From Hymenobacter wooponensis (GTDB taxonomy: Bacteria > Bacteroidota > Bacteroidia > Cytophagales > Hymenobacteraceae), in contig NZ_SRKZ01000002.1 of NCBI RefSeq assembly GCF_004745865.1, positions 620,001 through 684,000 of the forward strand: a stretch of DNA of 64,000 nt, read 5' to 3'. The translations under genes were made by a program, and so were the position numbers. How positions within the stretch are numbered: the first letter of the stretch is position 1; each line of letters begins with the position of its first letter. Under the pieces are notes generated by a model. The model searched no databases and was not told the DNA's origin. It saw only the letters and a list, made by a program, of their open reading frames with translations. Below, piece after piece: positions 1-7,976 of this stretch.

Positions 1-624
1 GGCCTGGCCACGGCAGTTGTCACCGTGGAGCTGCACGACTCCGTGAGCCGTAACGACATTTACCTGCACTTCCGCCGCGACTCTACCGCGGCGGCAGCGC
101 CCTGGAAGCTAGCGGCCGTGCGCAGCCTGTCGATGACGCAGTTAGGGCCGCCCATGCTCAAGCTGCTTTCCGAAATGCCCCCGGCGGAAGTAGCAACCTA
201 CAACCAGAAGCACCCCGACGCTGACCACGCCTTTATGCTTGGCAACATTCAGCTCTGGATTGGGGCCGATGCGAACATCAACCAACACTTTGCTCGTAAT
301 CAGGAGGCCTTTCAGCGGGCTGCGCAGTTTATTCAGGAGCGCCATTTCTTCACTTCTGCCCCAGATTCGGCGGTGCTGGAGGAGAAGGCGGCTAATGCGA
401 ATGAGGAGCTGCAGGCACTGCTCCACCCTCTCTACATTACCCGCGTTTCTCGCCGTTACCTGGGCTGCGCCAGCTGCCTTGAATTTGTAATTGGGGGCGT
501 TACTGACAACACCGTAGGCCTGTTCTACCAGCCCGACGCCCAACAGGTACCCACCATGAGTCCCGACCGGATCATTGTCATCAAGCCGCTGGGCAATGGC
601 TGGTACCTGTTTAAAACTACCTAA
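1..624 (+). CDS. hypothetical protein, 5' end cut by window
   Basis: The reading frame is open from the first base and continues to a TAA at 622-624, so the gene probably starts upstream of the window. An in-frame GTG at 25 is possible but no upstream stop supports it. The visible 207 residues are soluble-looking, with a long helical middle rich in Ala, Glu and Gln and a C-terminal part with alternating hydrophobic residues that ends in GWYLFKTT. I do not recognise the family. No signal peptide can be judged because the N-terminus is missing. It is followed by about 100 bases before a WYL regulator on the same strand. Confidence 0.6.
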   Translation, partial: GLATAVVTVELHDSVSRNDIYLHFRRDSTAAAAPWKLAAVRSLSMTQLGPPMLKLLSEMPPAEVATYNQKHPDADHAFMLGNIQLWIGADANINQHFARNQEAFQRAAQFIQERHFFTSAPDSAVLEEKAANANEELQALLHPLYITRVSRRYLGCASCLEFVIGGVTDNTVGLFYQPDAQQVPTMSPDRIIVIKPLGNGWYLFKTT

Positions 625-730
625 GCACTTTCTAGCTCACCCTCTCTATCTGCAGCATGTGGCAGATGAAGCTAGGCCAGGGCTGGGGCACCTCACTGGT
701 TAACTGGCCTACGGTGACTACTTTGCCAGC

Positions 731-1705
731 ATGAACCGCTTCGACCGCATCACGGCCATTCTCATTCAGCTTCAAGCCAAGCGCGTGGTGAAGGGCCAGG
801 ACTTGGCTGAGCGGTTTGGCGTGAGCCTGCGCACCGTGTACCGCGACTTGCGCACGCTGGAAGAAGCTGGGGTACCGCTCTATGGCGAAGCGGGGGTAGG
901 GTACTCACTGGTGGAAGGTTACCGGCTGCCGCCCGTAATGTTTACGCGGGAAGAAGCCACGGCCCTACTCACGGCCGAAAAGCTGGCCGCCCAACTCACC
1001 AACCCCCACATGGCCCAACTCAGCAAGGCCGCTATGGATAAGCTGCGCGCCGTGCTAGGCCACTCCGACCGCGACTACTTAGCCGAGCTCAGCCCTCGGG
1101 TGACGGTGCTGCAGCCCTGGATGCACCGTAGCGCGCCCCCACCTTCCAGCGACACCCACCAGTTGCTGCTCACCAGCATTGCCACCCACCGGGTAGCGGC
1201 TATTGACTACCGTGCCGGCTACCATGGCGCGGCCACCCAGCGCGATGTAGAGCCCATTGGCCTGTACTTTGGGCAATATTGGCACGTAGTAGCCTACTGC
1301 CGCCTGCGCCAGGAGTACCGCGACTTCCGTTTTGACCGCATAGTGAGTTTGCAGCTGCGGGAGGAGCACTTTGCGCCCCGCCCCGAAACCCTGCATTCAT
1401 ATTGGGCGGAGCGGGCGCGGCAGCACCCCGGTACCACGGTGGTAGTCCGGCTCCGGCCCGAAGCCCTGGCCTATGCTCACGAGAACAAGCACTATTTTGG
1501 CTGGCTGCAGGAGCAGGAAACGGCGGATGGTTTGGTGGAGATGACGCTGCAGCCCATGCACCTGGAAAGCATAGCCCGGTGGCTGATGCTGTTCGGGCCC
1601 AACGTCACGGTAGTATCGCCGCCGGAGCTGCAGCAGCGCCTACGCGAACTGGCCCGGGAGGCCTACGAACATTTTTCTGGCACTTCAGAAAACCTGCTGA
1701 CATAG
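731..1705 (+). CDS. YafY-type HTH/WYL-domain transcriptional regulator
   Basis: A 324-residue DNA-binding regulator. Residues about 1-60 form an HTH_11 winged helix (GQDLAERFGVSLRTVYRDL), followed by the conserved GYRLPPVMF linker typical of the YafY/DeoR-like group. Residues about 145-220 are the WYL domain, with the signature region reading YWHVVAYC and ending in FRFDRI; a WCX-like C-terminal region follows. In this family the WYL part senses a ligand, often nucleic acid or nucleotide, but nothing here identifies it. The DinB gene begins about 60 bases downstream on the same strand, so the two are probably co-transcribed. The start ATG at 731 fits the normal family N-terminus. Confidence 0.9.
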   Translation: MNRFDRITAILIQLQAKRVVKGQDLAERFGVSLRTVYRDLRTLEEAGVPLYGEAGVGYSLVEGYRLPPVMFTREEATALLTAEKLAAQLTNPHMAQLSKAAMDKLRAVLGHSDRDYLAELSPRVTVLQPWMHRSAPPPSSDTHQLLLTSIATHRVAAIDYRAGYHGAATQRDVEPIGLYFGQYWHVVAYCRLRQEYRDFRFDRIVSLQLREEHFAPRPETLHSYWAERARQHPGTTVVVRLRPEALAYAHENKHYFGWLQEQETADGLVEMTLQPMHLESIARWLMLFGPNVTVVSPPELQQRLRELAREAYEHFSGTSENLLT

Positions 1706-1765
1706 GGCTGTCAGTGGCTGCGGCGAGCTTTGGAATATCATCCATCTAACCCCATCATCGCCTTT

Positions 1766-2284
1766 ATGGAAACGACCCTCACCACCCCGCTGGCCCTTGC
1801 CCTGCTGTCCGAACTCACCCACGAACTGACGCTGACCCGCCGTGTACTGGAGCGCTTGCCCGCCGAGCACTTCAGCTGGCAGCCCCACCCCAAATCCATG
1901 ACTCTAGGCCACTTGGGCGCCCACACCGCCGATCTACTGGGCGGCATCAAAACCACTTTTGAAACCACCGAAATGGACCTGGCCAATTACGCCGACCATG
2001 CCCCAGCACCACCCGCCAGTGCCGCAGAGCTGGTCCAGCGCCTGGCAGCCAACGGAGCCGCTGCCCATGAAACCCTATCTCAGGCCGAGGCCGAGGCCTT
2101 CGCGGTAATCTGGACTCTGCGGTTTGGGGAGCAAACCATTCTGCAGCAGTCCCGCGCCGATATTGTCCGCCACCTCATCAACCACACTATCCACCACCGC
2201 GGCCAACTCTCCGTGTATCTGCGCCTGCTAGATGTACCCGTGCCGTACATCTACGGCCCTTCGGCCGATGAGGCCACGGCGTAG
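1766..2284 (+). CDS. DinB family protein
   Basis: A 172-residue four-helix-bundle protein of the DinB/YfiT superfamily, which are metal-binding proteins, some acting as thiol-dependent transferases. Visible support: TLGHLGAHTADLL near residues 45-60 and HTIHHRGQLSVYLRLLDVPVP near the C-terminus, which supply the expected metal-ligand histidines. The ATG at 1766 was chosen over an in-frame TTG at 1730 because the family usually begins a few residues before the first helix. The gene follows the WYL regulator closely and a hairpin terminator sits just after its stop. The substrate cannot be inferred. Confidence 0.88.
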   Translation: METTLTTPLALALLSELTHELTLTRRVLERLPAEHFSWQPHPKSMTLGHLGAHTADLLGGIKTTFETTEMDLANYADHAPAPPASAAELVQRLAANGAAAHETLSQAEAEAFAVIWTLRFGEQTILQQSRADIVRHLINHTIHHRGQLSVYLRLLDVPVPYIYGPSADEATA

Positions 2285-2304
2285 GCCACTCCCAACAGCC
2301 CGGT

Positions 2305-2340
2305 AAGGCGGCTGAAGCTTTCGTAGCTTTGGCCGCCTTT
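2305..2340 (+). terminator. hairpin terminator after DinB gene
   Basis: A 15-base stem (2305-2319 with 2325-2339) closes around a 5-base loop; two positions are G-U pairs. It lies 20 bases after the DinB stop. The core resembles hairpins at 5125, 11371 and 18069. It contains TAGCTTTG, which mimics the Bacteroidota -7 promoter box, but the stem explains it better. Confidence 0.6.
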
Positions 2341-2398
2341 GGCTGTACTGGCCTAGAGCTATTGGGTCAGCTGCAGGGCTGACCGTACTGCTTTCTTC

Positions 2399-2989
2399 AT
2401 GCCCCACCAGCATTTTCTGCTTTTTAAGCCCTACGGCTACCTCAGCCAGTTCACCAGTGAGTTTCCGCGGGAGGCCCGCAAAAAGCGCTTCCTGGGCGAG
2501 CTGCACCCATTTCCGGAGGGCACTATGGCCATTGGCCGCCTCGATGAGCACAGTGAGGGCCTGCTCCTGCTTACTACCGATGGCCGAGTGAGCGAGCAAG
2601 TGCGCAGCCGCCATGTGGAAAAGGAATACTACGCCCAGGTGGATGGCCTCATCACTGATGAAGCCATTGCCGAGTTGCAGCAGGGCGTGAAAATTGGCCT
2701 GCCCGACGGCCGCTACCAGACCCTACCCAGCCGCGTCCGGCGCCTTGAAGAAGCACCGGACCTTCCCCCGCGCGGCCGCCACATCCGCTCCGACCGCCAC
2801 GGCCCCACCAGTTGGGTTTCCATCATCGTGACGGAAGGCAAGTTTCGGCAGGTGCGCAAAATGACTGCCGCCGCGGGCTTCCCCACCCTGCGCCTAGTGA
2901 GAGTGCGCATTGGCAATGTGTGGGTAGGTGGCCTAGCGCCCGGTGAGGTGCGAGAGGTAGCGGGATTTGAGCTGGGGGTTGATTGCTAA
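2399..2989 (+). CDS. rluE: rRNA pseudouridine synthase, RsuA/RluE type
   Basis: A 196-residue pseudouridine synthase of the RsuA/RluB/E/F family, which isomerises a uridine in rRNA. The N-terminus FLLFKPYGYLSQF is the family opening motif, and GRLDEHSEGLLLLTTDG near residue 46 carries the catalytic Asp. The C-terminal part EGKFRQVRKMTAAAGFPTLRLVRVRIG is the second conserved block. There is no N-terminal S4 domain, and length and lack of S4 match RluE (23S rRNA) rather than RsuA or RluB. The 3' end, including the stop codon, lies inside the left arm of a 23-bp inverted repeat. The exact target base is inferred from family only. Confidence 0.85.
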   Translation: MPHQHFLLFKPYGYLSQFTSEFPREARKKRFLGELHPFPEGTMAIGRLDEHSEGLLLLTTDGRVSEQVRSRHVEKEYYAQVDGLITDEAIAELQQGVKIGLPDGRYQTLPSRVRRLEEAPDLPPRGRHIRSDRHGPTSWVSIIVTEGKFRQVRKMTAAAGFPTLRLVRVRIGNVWVGGLAPGEVREVAGFELGVDC

Positions 2990-3061
2990 GTGTTGGTTGC
3001 TAATTGCTGGTTGTCATTATTCTGAACACCTAGCAATCAGCAACCAACACTTAGCAATCAA
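2979..3061. repeat. 23-bp perfect inverted repeat over rluE stop codon
   Basis: Arms 2979-3001 and 3039-3061 are exact reverse complements, and a shorter inner pair (3003-3008 with 3032-3037) extends the pairing. The left arm includes the last codons and TAA of rluE. It sits between the convergent ends of rluE and the DACNV-like gene, so it may act as a two-way terminator, though it is AT-rich and lacks a clean T-run. Confidence 0.8.
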
Positions 3062-3076
3062 CATTCAACAACCAAC

Positions 3077-4210
3077 TCACAGCAGCAGCACGTCAATGCG
3101 GTGGGCGTGCACCATCTCTAGGGTTACCGACCAGGCAAAGAGGGTGAAGTAGCCATCCTGAGAAGCCACCAAGGCCAGAGAGTCGCGCTGATCATGCACA
3201 AATTGGGCGGCGGCCAGGTGCCGGGTGCCCCCGTTTTGGGCCGGGTGCAAGTGCTGCACCACGCTCCCTACCACGGGCTCGGTGAGCACCATTTTATCAA
3301 CGGGCGTGCTGTTTTCGGCGCGAGCTACTTTCACCCCAAAGGCCAGCAGGTGATAGTCGCGGGTGATGACGGTGGCCCCGTCTACGGCCGTAAAGCCGCC
3401 CACAATCCCAATGTTGCGCAGCAGGCCATCCTGCCACTTCCGCTCCGTTTGGTCCTCGCGCTGCATCTCGGCAATACCCATGTAAGCCGGCGTGACAGGG
3501 TAGGTCATGGGCTGCACAATGGAGGCCTGCCAGTCTTGCGAGTTCGGCGGCACTATCAGTACCAGCCCCCCGCGCCCATGGGCCCGCATGGCCGAAGCCA
3601 ACTCCACCAGCACGTTGTCGGTTTCGCCCATCTCGGTGGCTAGGGTGTGCTCGGGCAGGAAGGCTTGCAGGGCTGGGCAGTCAGATACAACGGCGTTGTC
3701 GGCGTCTACCAGTTGGAGCTGGTCGCCGCGCAGAATGGCCACGTTCACGAACTTGCCGAAGCCGTCGGCGCGGCGGTGCTTTACAACCAACAGGCCGGGC
3801 TCAATTACTTCCAGCACAAAGCACAGCGGCGGAATGCCAATGGCCGTGCCCCACACGTAGAGGCCGTCGGCATCGTACCACACGCCTAAGTGGATGCCAG
3901 GCTGCTCTACGGCCGGAGCCAGCTTCAGCAGATTATAGGGCATTAGGCGCCGCTTATGCGCAAAGACCACCGGCTGAATGGCTTTGTCGGGGGGCAGTAG
4001 GGCCAGAGAAATCTTGGGCGAGTACCCTTCTTCGCGCCGCAGGCTGGCCCAGAAAGCTACGTCAATGATGGTTTCTACCCACTGCACATCCGGCGGCGGT
4101 GCCAATTGCGCTACATCACGGGGGCGCGCCGCGGCACGGTGCCGGGCAAAGTGGGTTTCAATCATGGGCGCAACCACGCGGGCCGCCAGATAGGTGGGTT
4201 CAGAGAGCAT
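3077..4210 (-). CDS. DisA_N/DACNV-like nucleotide-domain protein
   Basis: A 377-residue soluble protein. The C-terminal region about 245-355 resembles the diadenylate cyclase (DisA_N) fold: a VDGATVI segment (D277-G278-A279) aligns with the DGA motif and GGTRHLAAAQF (R330-H331) with the RHR motif, followed by VASQDGYFTLF. The rest does not look like DisA or CdaA: there is no membrane anchor or DNA-binding part. This best matches the DACNV family, predicted as nucleotide sensors related to diadenylate cyclases. Whether it makes or only binds a nucleotide is open, since the third motif residue is Leu rather than Arg. ATG at 4210 is preferred over a TTG two codons upstream. It converges on rluE. 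Confidence 0.6.
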   Translation of the reverse strand: MLSEPTYLAARVVAPMIETHFARHRAAARPRDVAQLAPPPDVQWVETIIDVAFWASLRREEGYSPKISLALLPPDKAIQPVVFAHKRRLMPYNLLKLAPAVEQPGIHLGVWYDADGLYVWGTAIGIPPLCFVLEVIEPGLLVVKHRRADGFGKFVNVAILRGDQLQLVDADNAVVSDCPALQAFLPEHTLATEMGETDNVLVELASAMRAHGRGGLVLIVPPNSQDWQASIVQPMTYPVTPAYMGIAEMQREDQTERKWQDGLLRNIGIVGGFTAVDGATVITRDYHLLAFGVKVARAENSTPVDKMVLTEPVVGSVVQHLHPAQNGGTRHLAAAQFVHDQRDSLALVASQDGYFTLFAWSVTLEMVHAHRIDVLLL

Positions 4211-4639
4211 AGCCAATTTAGTCGGGGCCTGAGGCGGGTACGTATGCCCAAGCCCCGCAGTTCACTGCATAAATACATAGGCGGGGGCTATTGTTCAGCC
4301 CCGTACTGTAGGCCACTGTTTCAGCCCTATTCTGGTACGCAAGCCTGCACTTGCCAGAATAAGCGGTAGCTTTACCTACTTATTCGCCTATTCTTATTTC
4401 ACAGTGGGCAGGGGGCGTGCAAGGAGCTGAGAAGTGGGAGCCGTTTGGCCCTGCTGCGCACACCGGTGCTTTGAGGGGGTATTGCTGTCACCGCCGAGCG
4501 TTGGCGCCTATCTATTAGTTTATATAAGTTATTGAATTTATGAACGCTAACCCGTTCAAATTTGTCGTAATATGATCCTCTGTTTCACCACCCTCTGACT
4601 TCGCATAGCAAAGCAACTATAAAGACCACTTAAATACAC
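4211..4639. other. divergent intergenic region, csp leader
   Basis: This 429-base gap separates two divergent genes. It has no convincing coding sequence. The right half is AT-rich (about 4501-4640) and probably holds the promoter and a long 5' leader of the cold-shock gene, as is common for such genes. One copy of the iterated motif TAGGCCACT lies at 4309-4317. Confidence 0.5.
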
Positions 4640-5098
4640 ATGGGTAAATCGCAAGCCACTTTCGGTAAGAAGGAAAACGAAAAGAAACGCCTGAAGAAGC
4701 GCCAGGATAAGGAAGAGAAAAAAGAAGAGCGCCAGGCAAACGCCAAGAAAGGCCAAGCCCTGGAAGAAATGCTGGCCTACGTAGACGAGAACGGCAACAT
4801 CTCTTCTACTCCTCCGGACCCGAAGAAGAAGAAGGAAATCAAGACCGAAGACATCCGCATCGGCGCGATGAAGCAGGAAGACATGGAGCAGGAAGACCCG
4901 GTTCGCAAAGGCACCGTTACGTTCTTCAACGACTCTAAAGGCTACGGCTTCATCAAGGACTCCGACACGCAGCAGAGCATTTTCGTGCACGCAAATGCGC
5001 TTGGTGGCATCACCATCAAGGAGAACGACAAGGTTACCTTCGAGGTAGAAATGGGCCCTAAGGGTCCTAGCGCATTCGGCGTTAAGCTCCAGGCGTAA
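4640..5098 (+). CDS. cold-shock domain protein with basic N-terminal extension
   Basis: A 152-residue RNA-binding protein. The last 65 residues are a cold-shock domain, with KGTVTFFNDSKGYGFI (RNP1 KGYGFI) and SIFVHAN (RNP2), ending FGVKLQA. The first about 85 residues are an unusual highly charged Lys/Glu-rich helical extension, a layout seen in many Bacteroidota cold-shock proteins. Role by family: RNA chaperone that melts structure in mRNA. The gene stands alone with its own leader and a terminator 26 bases downstream. The upstream AT-rich stretch is the probable promoter zone. Confidence 0.93.
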   Translation: MGKSQATFGKKENEKKRLKKRQDKEEKKEERQANAKKGQALEEMLAYVDENGNISSTPPDPKKKKEIKTEDIRIGAMKQEDMEQEDPVRKGTVTFFNDSKGYGFIKDSDTQQSIFVHANALGGITIKENDKVTFEVEMGPKGPSAFGVKLQA

Positions 5099-5124
5099 GT
5101 ACCACTCACTCTTAAACCAGAAGA

Positions 5125-5154
5125 GGCTGAAGCTCCAGGAGCTCCAGCCTTTTT
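5125..5154 (+). terminator. intrinsic terminator of cold-shock gene
   Basis: Stem 5125-5136 with 5138-5149 (one mismatch) followed by TTTTT at 5150-5154. It belongs to the GGCTGAAGCT hairpin set seen elsewhere in the window. Confidence 0.85.
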
Positions 5155-5226
5155 CCGTTTATAGGCCACTCGTACTACGGCACCAAGGATAGTACACCCG
5201 TTTAGTATGTCAGTTGGCCAGCAACT

Positions 5227-5242
5227 AGTGGCCTAGGCCACT
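5227..5242. repeat. 16-bp palindrome of iterated motif
   Basis: AGTGGCCTAGGCCACT, two overlapping copies of the iterated 9-mer, directly abuts the last base of the stop codon of the esterase gene at 5243. Confidence 0.9.
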
Positions 5243-6589
5243 CTAGCGCAGGGGCGTGGCGGCCGTGGTCTGGCGCACAAAGAGCAGGGCATCGAAGGCT
5301 TCAGTGAGCTTGAAATTGGAATAGCTGTCTTTGCCACTGTTGGGGCCGTAGCCAACGAAACGCAAGGGGCGCCGGAGGTTCTGCTGGCCTAGCTGTTGGG
5401 TGCTCAGGTAAAATACGGGCGCACTCACCTGCCCAAGCGAGGCTTCCCAGGAGCCCGCCACGGGCGCATCGAGGGGGTAGCTGGCCATGGGGCTGGTGCG
5501 GGTAATGTGGCCGTCGGTGGTGGCGGCGAAGGTGCCGATGGCGGTGCTAGTGCCTAGCACAAAGTACTGACCGGGGAACATGCGCTCCAGAAACGCGCCG
5601 GTGCCGCCGCCATTACCGGGGTCTTCGGCCATGGCAATCTTGCGCGAAACGTGGGCATCGTGGGCCCATACAATCACTTTAGCGCCTTTGTCGCGCACCA
5701 GAAACTTGGTCATCTCGGCCATCAGGCTGTCGCGAGACACGTCGCGCTTGTTCACTTTAAACTGGTAGAACAGGTCGAAGGCCATCTTGGCATCCAGGGC
5801 AAAACCTTCGGCTAGCTTCCGCTGCTTGCGGGGCAGCCGGGCCGTGGGCAAGGATTTCTGGATCTTCTCGGCCGTGTAGTAGCCCTCTAGGCCACCATCG
5901 AGCCAGCGCCGACGCGGCACCTTAAAGCCCTTCCTGTTGATATTGTCCCAGATAGAATCCTGCAGCAGAGCGTGCTTGGTGAGCTGGGCCGTAAGCTCCC
6001 GTAGGCCACTCTTGGGGTAGCGGGCGGCCAGGGTGCTCAGCTCGCGGGCTTCGGGCAGCACATAGGCGGCATCAATACCGCTCACCTGCACCTGGCGGCG
6101 GTGCGTACGGTTGTGGGCCTGCACCCAGGTGAGCAGCTCCGCGGTTTCCTGATTTTGCCAGATGCTGTAGAGGTGGGCCTTCATCAGGGGTTCCACCGTG
6201 GCGTTGGGCTGGCGCAAACCTTCGTTGAGCAGGTAGGTGTCGGTGTAGTCGTTCTCGAAGGCTACCTGTGAGAAGCCGTATTCCTCCATCAGAATGCGCG
6301 TCAGCCAGAAGCGCAGCTTGTAAAACTCAGCGGTGCCGTGGGTGCCTTCGCCCAGGGCTACTACTTTTTTGCTGGCCATCTGCTTCACCAAGGGCTGCAC
6401 TGCGGTCCGGAACTCTGCAAAGCTTTGGGTGCTCACGGCGTTGATGAGGGAGGCATCGAGAGTAATGGGCGTGGTATCGGCCGCAGGGGCGGGAACAGCC
6501 GCACCTGGGGCGGCCGACTGGCCTAGGGCGCTGAAGGAAGCCGTGGTAAGCAGGGCCGAAGCAAGCAGGGAGCGGAAGAGGGCTTTCAT
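5243..6589 (-). CDS. erythromycin esterase family protein, exported
   Basis: A 448-residue protein. Residues 1-24 (MKALFRSLLASALLTTASFSALGQ) are a signal peptide, so it acts in the envelope. The mature part matches the erythromycin esterase/EreA-like superfamily: VVALGEGTHGTAEFYKLR holds the conserved Glu81 and His84, and VWAHDAHVSRK carries the second His motif. EreA-type enzymes open macrolide lactones, but most chromosomal relatives in Bacteroidota have no proven resistance role, so no drug claim is made. The ATG at 6589 was chosen over a start 31 codons upstream because it begins the signal peptide. The 16-bp palindrome follows the stop at once. Confidence 0.88.
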   Translation of the reverse strand: MKALFRSLLASALLTTASFSALGQSAAPGAAVPAPAADTTPITLDASLINAVSTQSFAEFRTAVQPLVKQMASKKVVALGEGTHGTAEFYKLRFWLTRILMEEYGFSQVAFENDYTDTYLLNEGLRQPNATVEPLMKAHLYSIWQNQETAELLTWVQAHNRTHRRQVQVSGIDAAYVLPEARELSTLAARYPKSGLRELTAQLTKHALLQDSIWDNINRKGFKVPRRRWLDGGLEGYYTAEKIQKSLPTARLPRKQRKLAEGFALDAKMAFDLFYQFKVNKRDVSRDSLMAEMTKFLVRDKGAKVIVWAHDAHVSRKIAMAEDPGNGGGTGAFLERMFPGQYFVLGTSTAIGTFAATTDGHITRTSPMASYPLDAPVAGSWEASLGQVSAPVFYLSTQQLGQQNLRRPLRFVGYGPNSGKDSYSNFKLTEAFDALLFVRQTTAATPLR

Positions 6590-6813
6590 GGGTATGGAGG
6601 GTAGAAGGGTTGCAGATTTACCCGCCATTTGCCGACGGGGAACGATGCAAAACAACACTCCGCTTGCCGCTCCCAGCCGCATTCTTCGACCAGCCCACGC
6701 CCCTTTCCGACCAATCCAGATCGGCCATTTTTTAGTCGAAATTTCACCCCGGTTGGTCGAAAAACGATGCCGGGCGAGTGGCCTACGGGCGAAAAAACCG
6801 CCACCTTCGCCGC

Positions 6814-7905
6814 ATGCCTTCCGACCCTACTGACCGCCCCAGCCGCTTTCCCCTGCTCTTCGAAATCCTGATCTGGAGCCTGTATGTAGGCATGTACAAA
6901 TACGCCATCTACATGGATGCCGTGCCGCAAAAGTCAACCGACCGAGCTAATTTCCCCTATCCACAGCTTATTCTCTTCGCACTGCTGGCAACGGTCTATA
7001 TCATTCCCTATTATCGATGGCTGGTGCCCACGCTGCTTCGGCGCCGCCAATACGTGCTGCTGGGCGTTGGAGCGGTGGTGTATGTGTGGTGGGGTATTAA
7101 GCTGAACGTGGCAGTAGCCCACTGGCTATTTCAGTTTATCGCCAGTCCGCCGTTGCTGCAAGGCTACTACCACCAAGGCTTTGTTGAGGCAGTAGCCCAA
7201 CTGCCGGCCGCCCGCAACACCTATATTAGCTTGCTATTTACTGATCTGCTCGCCTTCAGCTGCGTGGCCTTTGTGCGGCTGGCATTTGAGCATGAGTACC
7301 GCCGGCGCCACCTAGAAAAAGACCATCTAGCCCTGCAGCTAGAGCAGCTCAAAAGCCAACTGCAGCCGCACTTTCTGTTCAACACGCTCAACAGTATTTA
7401 CGGGCTTAGCCTGGCCGGCTCACTAGAAACCCCGCGGTTCATTCTGCTACTCTCGGAGCTGATGCGCTACGTGCTCTACGACAGCGGCAAGGAATACATC
7501 AGCCTGCCCGAGGAGGTAACCTTTCTGGAAAACTATTTTGAGATGGAGCAGCGCAAGTACGCCGGGGCCAGCATTCAGCTACGCACGGAAGGCCCCACGG
7601 CTGGCCTACAGGTGCCGCCCCTGCTGCTGCTGCCCCTGGTGGAGAACAGCTTCAAGCACGGCCGCCACCACTTCTCCGATGCGGCCAGCGTGGAGGCAAC
7701 CCTTACTGCCTCCCCCGGCCGCCTGCACTTCCTCATCGAAAACGACATGCTACCCGAGGCTCCGGCCGCCAGCCCACGCCGCAGCGGCGGCATCGGCCTT
7801 CAGAACATCCGGCAGCGCCTGCAGCTCTACTATCCGCACGCCCACGAGCTTCACCTCTCCCAGCACAACGGCCGTTACCGCGCCGAGCTGACGTTGCGGG
7901 TGTAA
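6814..7905 (+). CDS. LytS/YehU-type sensor histidine kinase
   Basis: A 363-residue membrane kinase. Four hydrophobic segments cover about residues 14-160, followed by a linker helix and the His_kinase domain. The phosphoacceptor is in QLQPHFLFNTLNSIYGLSL (His about 186). The ATPase part has the N-box LPLVENSFKHG and the G-box GGIGLQNIRQRL. This is the short family that pairs with LytTR regulators, and such a regulator follows 71 bases later. The signal sensed is unknown as there is no separate sensor domain. ATG at 6814 was preferred over a GTG at 6778; that GTG lies in a copy of the iterated motif AGTGGCCTA. Confidence 0.9.
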   Translation: MPSDPTDRPSRFPLLFEILIWSLYVGMYKYAIYMDAVPQKSTDRANFPYPQLILFALLATVYIIPYYRWLVPTLLRRRQYVLLGVGAVVYVWWGIKLNVAVAHWLFQFIASPPLLQGYYHQGFVEAVAQLPAARNTYISLLFTDLLAFSCVAFVRLAFEHEYRRRHLEKDHLALQLEQLKSQLQPHFLFNTLNSIYGLSLAGSLETPRFILLLSELMRYVLYDSGKEYISLPEEVTFLENYFEMEQRKYAGASIQLRTEGPTAGLQVPPLLLLPLVENSFKHGRHHFSDAASVEATLTASPGRLHFLIENDMLPEAPAASPRRSGGIGLQNIRQRLQLYYPHAHELHLSQHNGRYRAELTLRV

Positions 7906-7938
7906 CCCCCGCCCCCTCTCCCAGTGGGGACGGGGGTT
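7904..7938 (+). terminator. GC hairpin between kinase and regulator
   Basis: AACCCCCGCCCC (7904-7915) pairs with GGGGACGGGGGTT (7926-7938) apart from one bulged base. No T-run follows, so this may be an attenuator or processing site within a two-gene operon rather than a true end. Confidence 0.5.
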
Positions 7939-7976
7939 ATGGATAAGCACCATCGTATTATTCTACATTCCTCCCT

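Noticed and set aside
2324..2331. TAGCTTTG promoter box before rluE
   Set aside because: The sequence is part of a terminator stem, which explains it better.
5243..6589. Macrolide resistance gene
   Set aside because: Family resemblance to erythromycin esterase is clear, but chromosomal relatives are usually not resistance factors and no mobile context is present.
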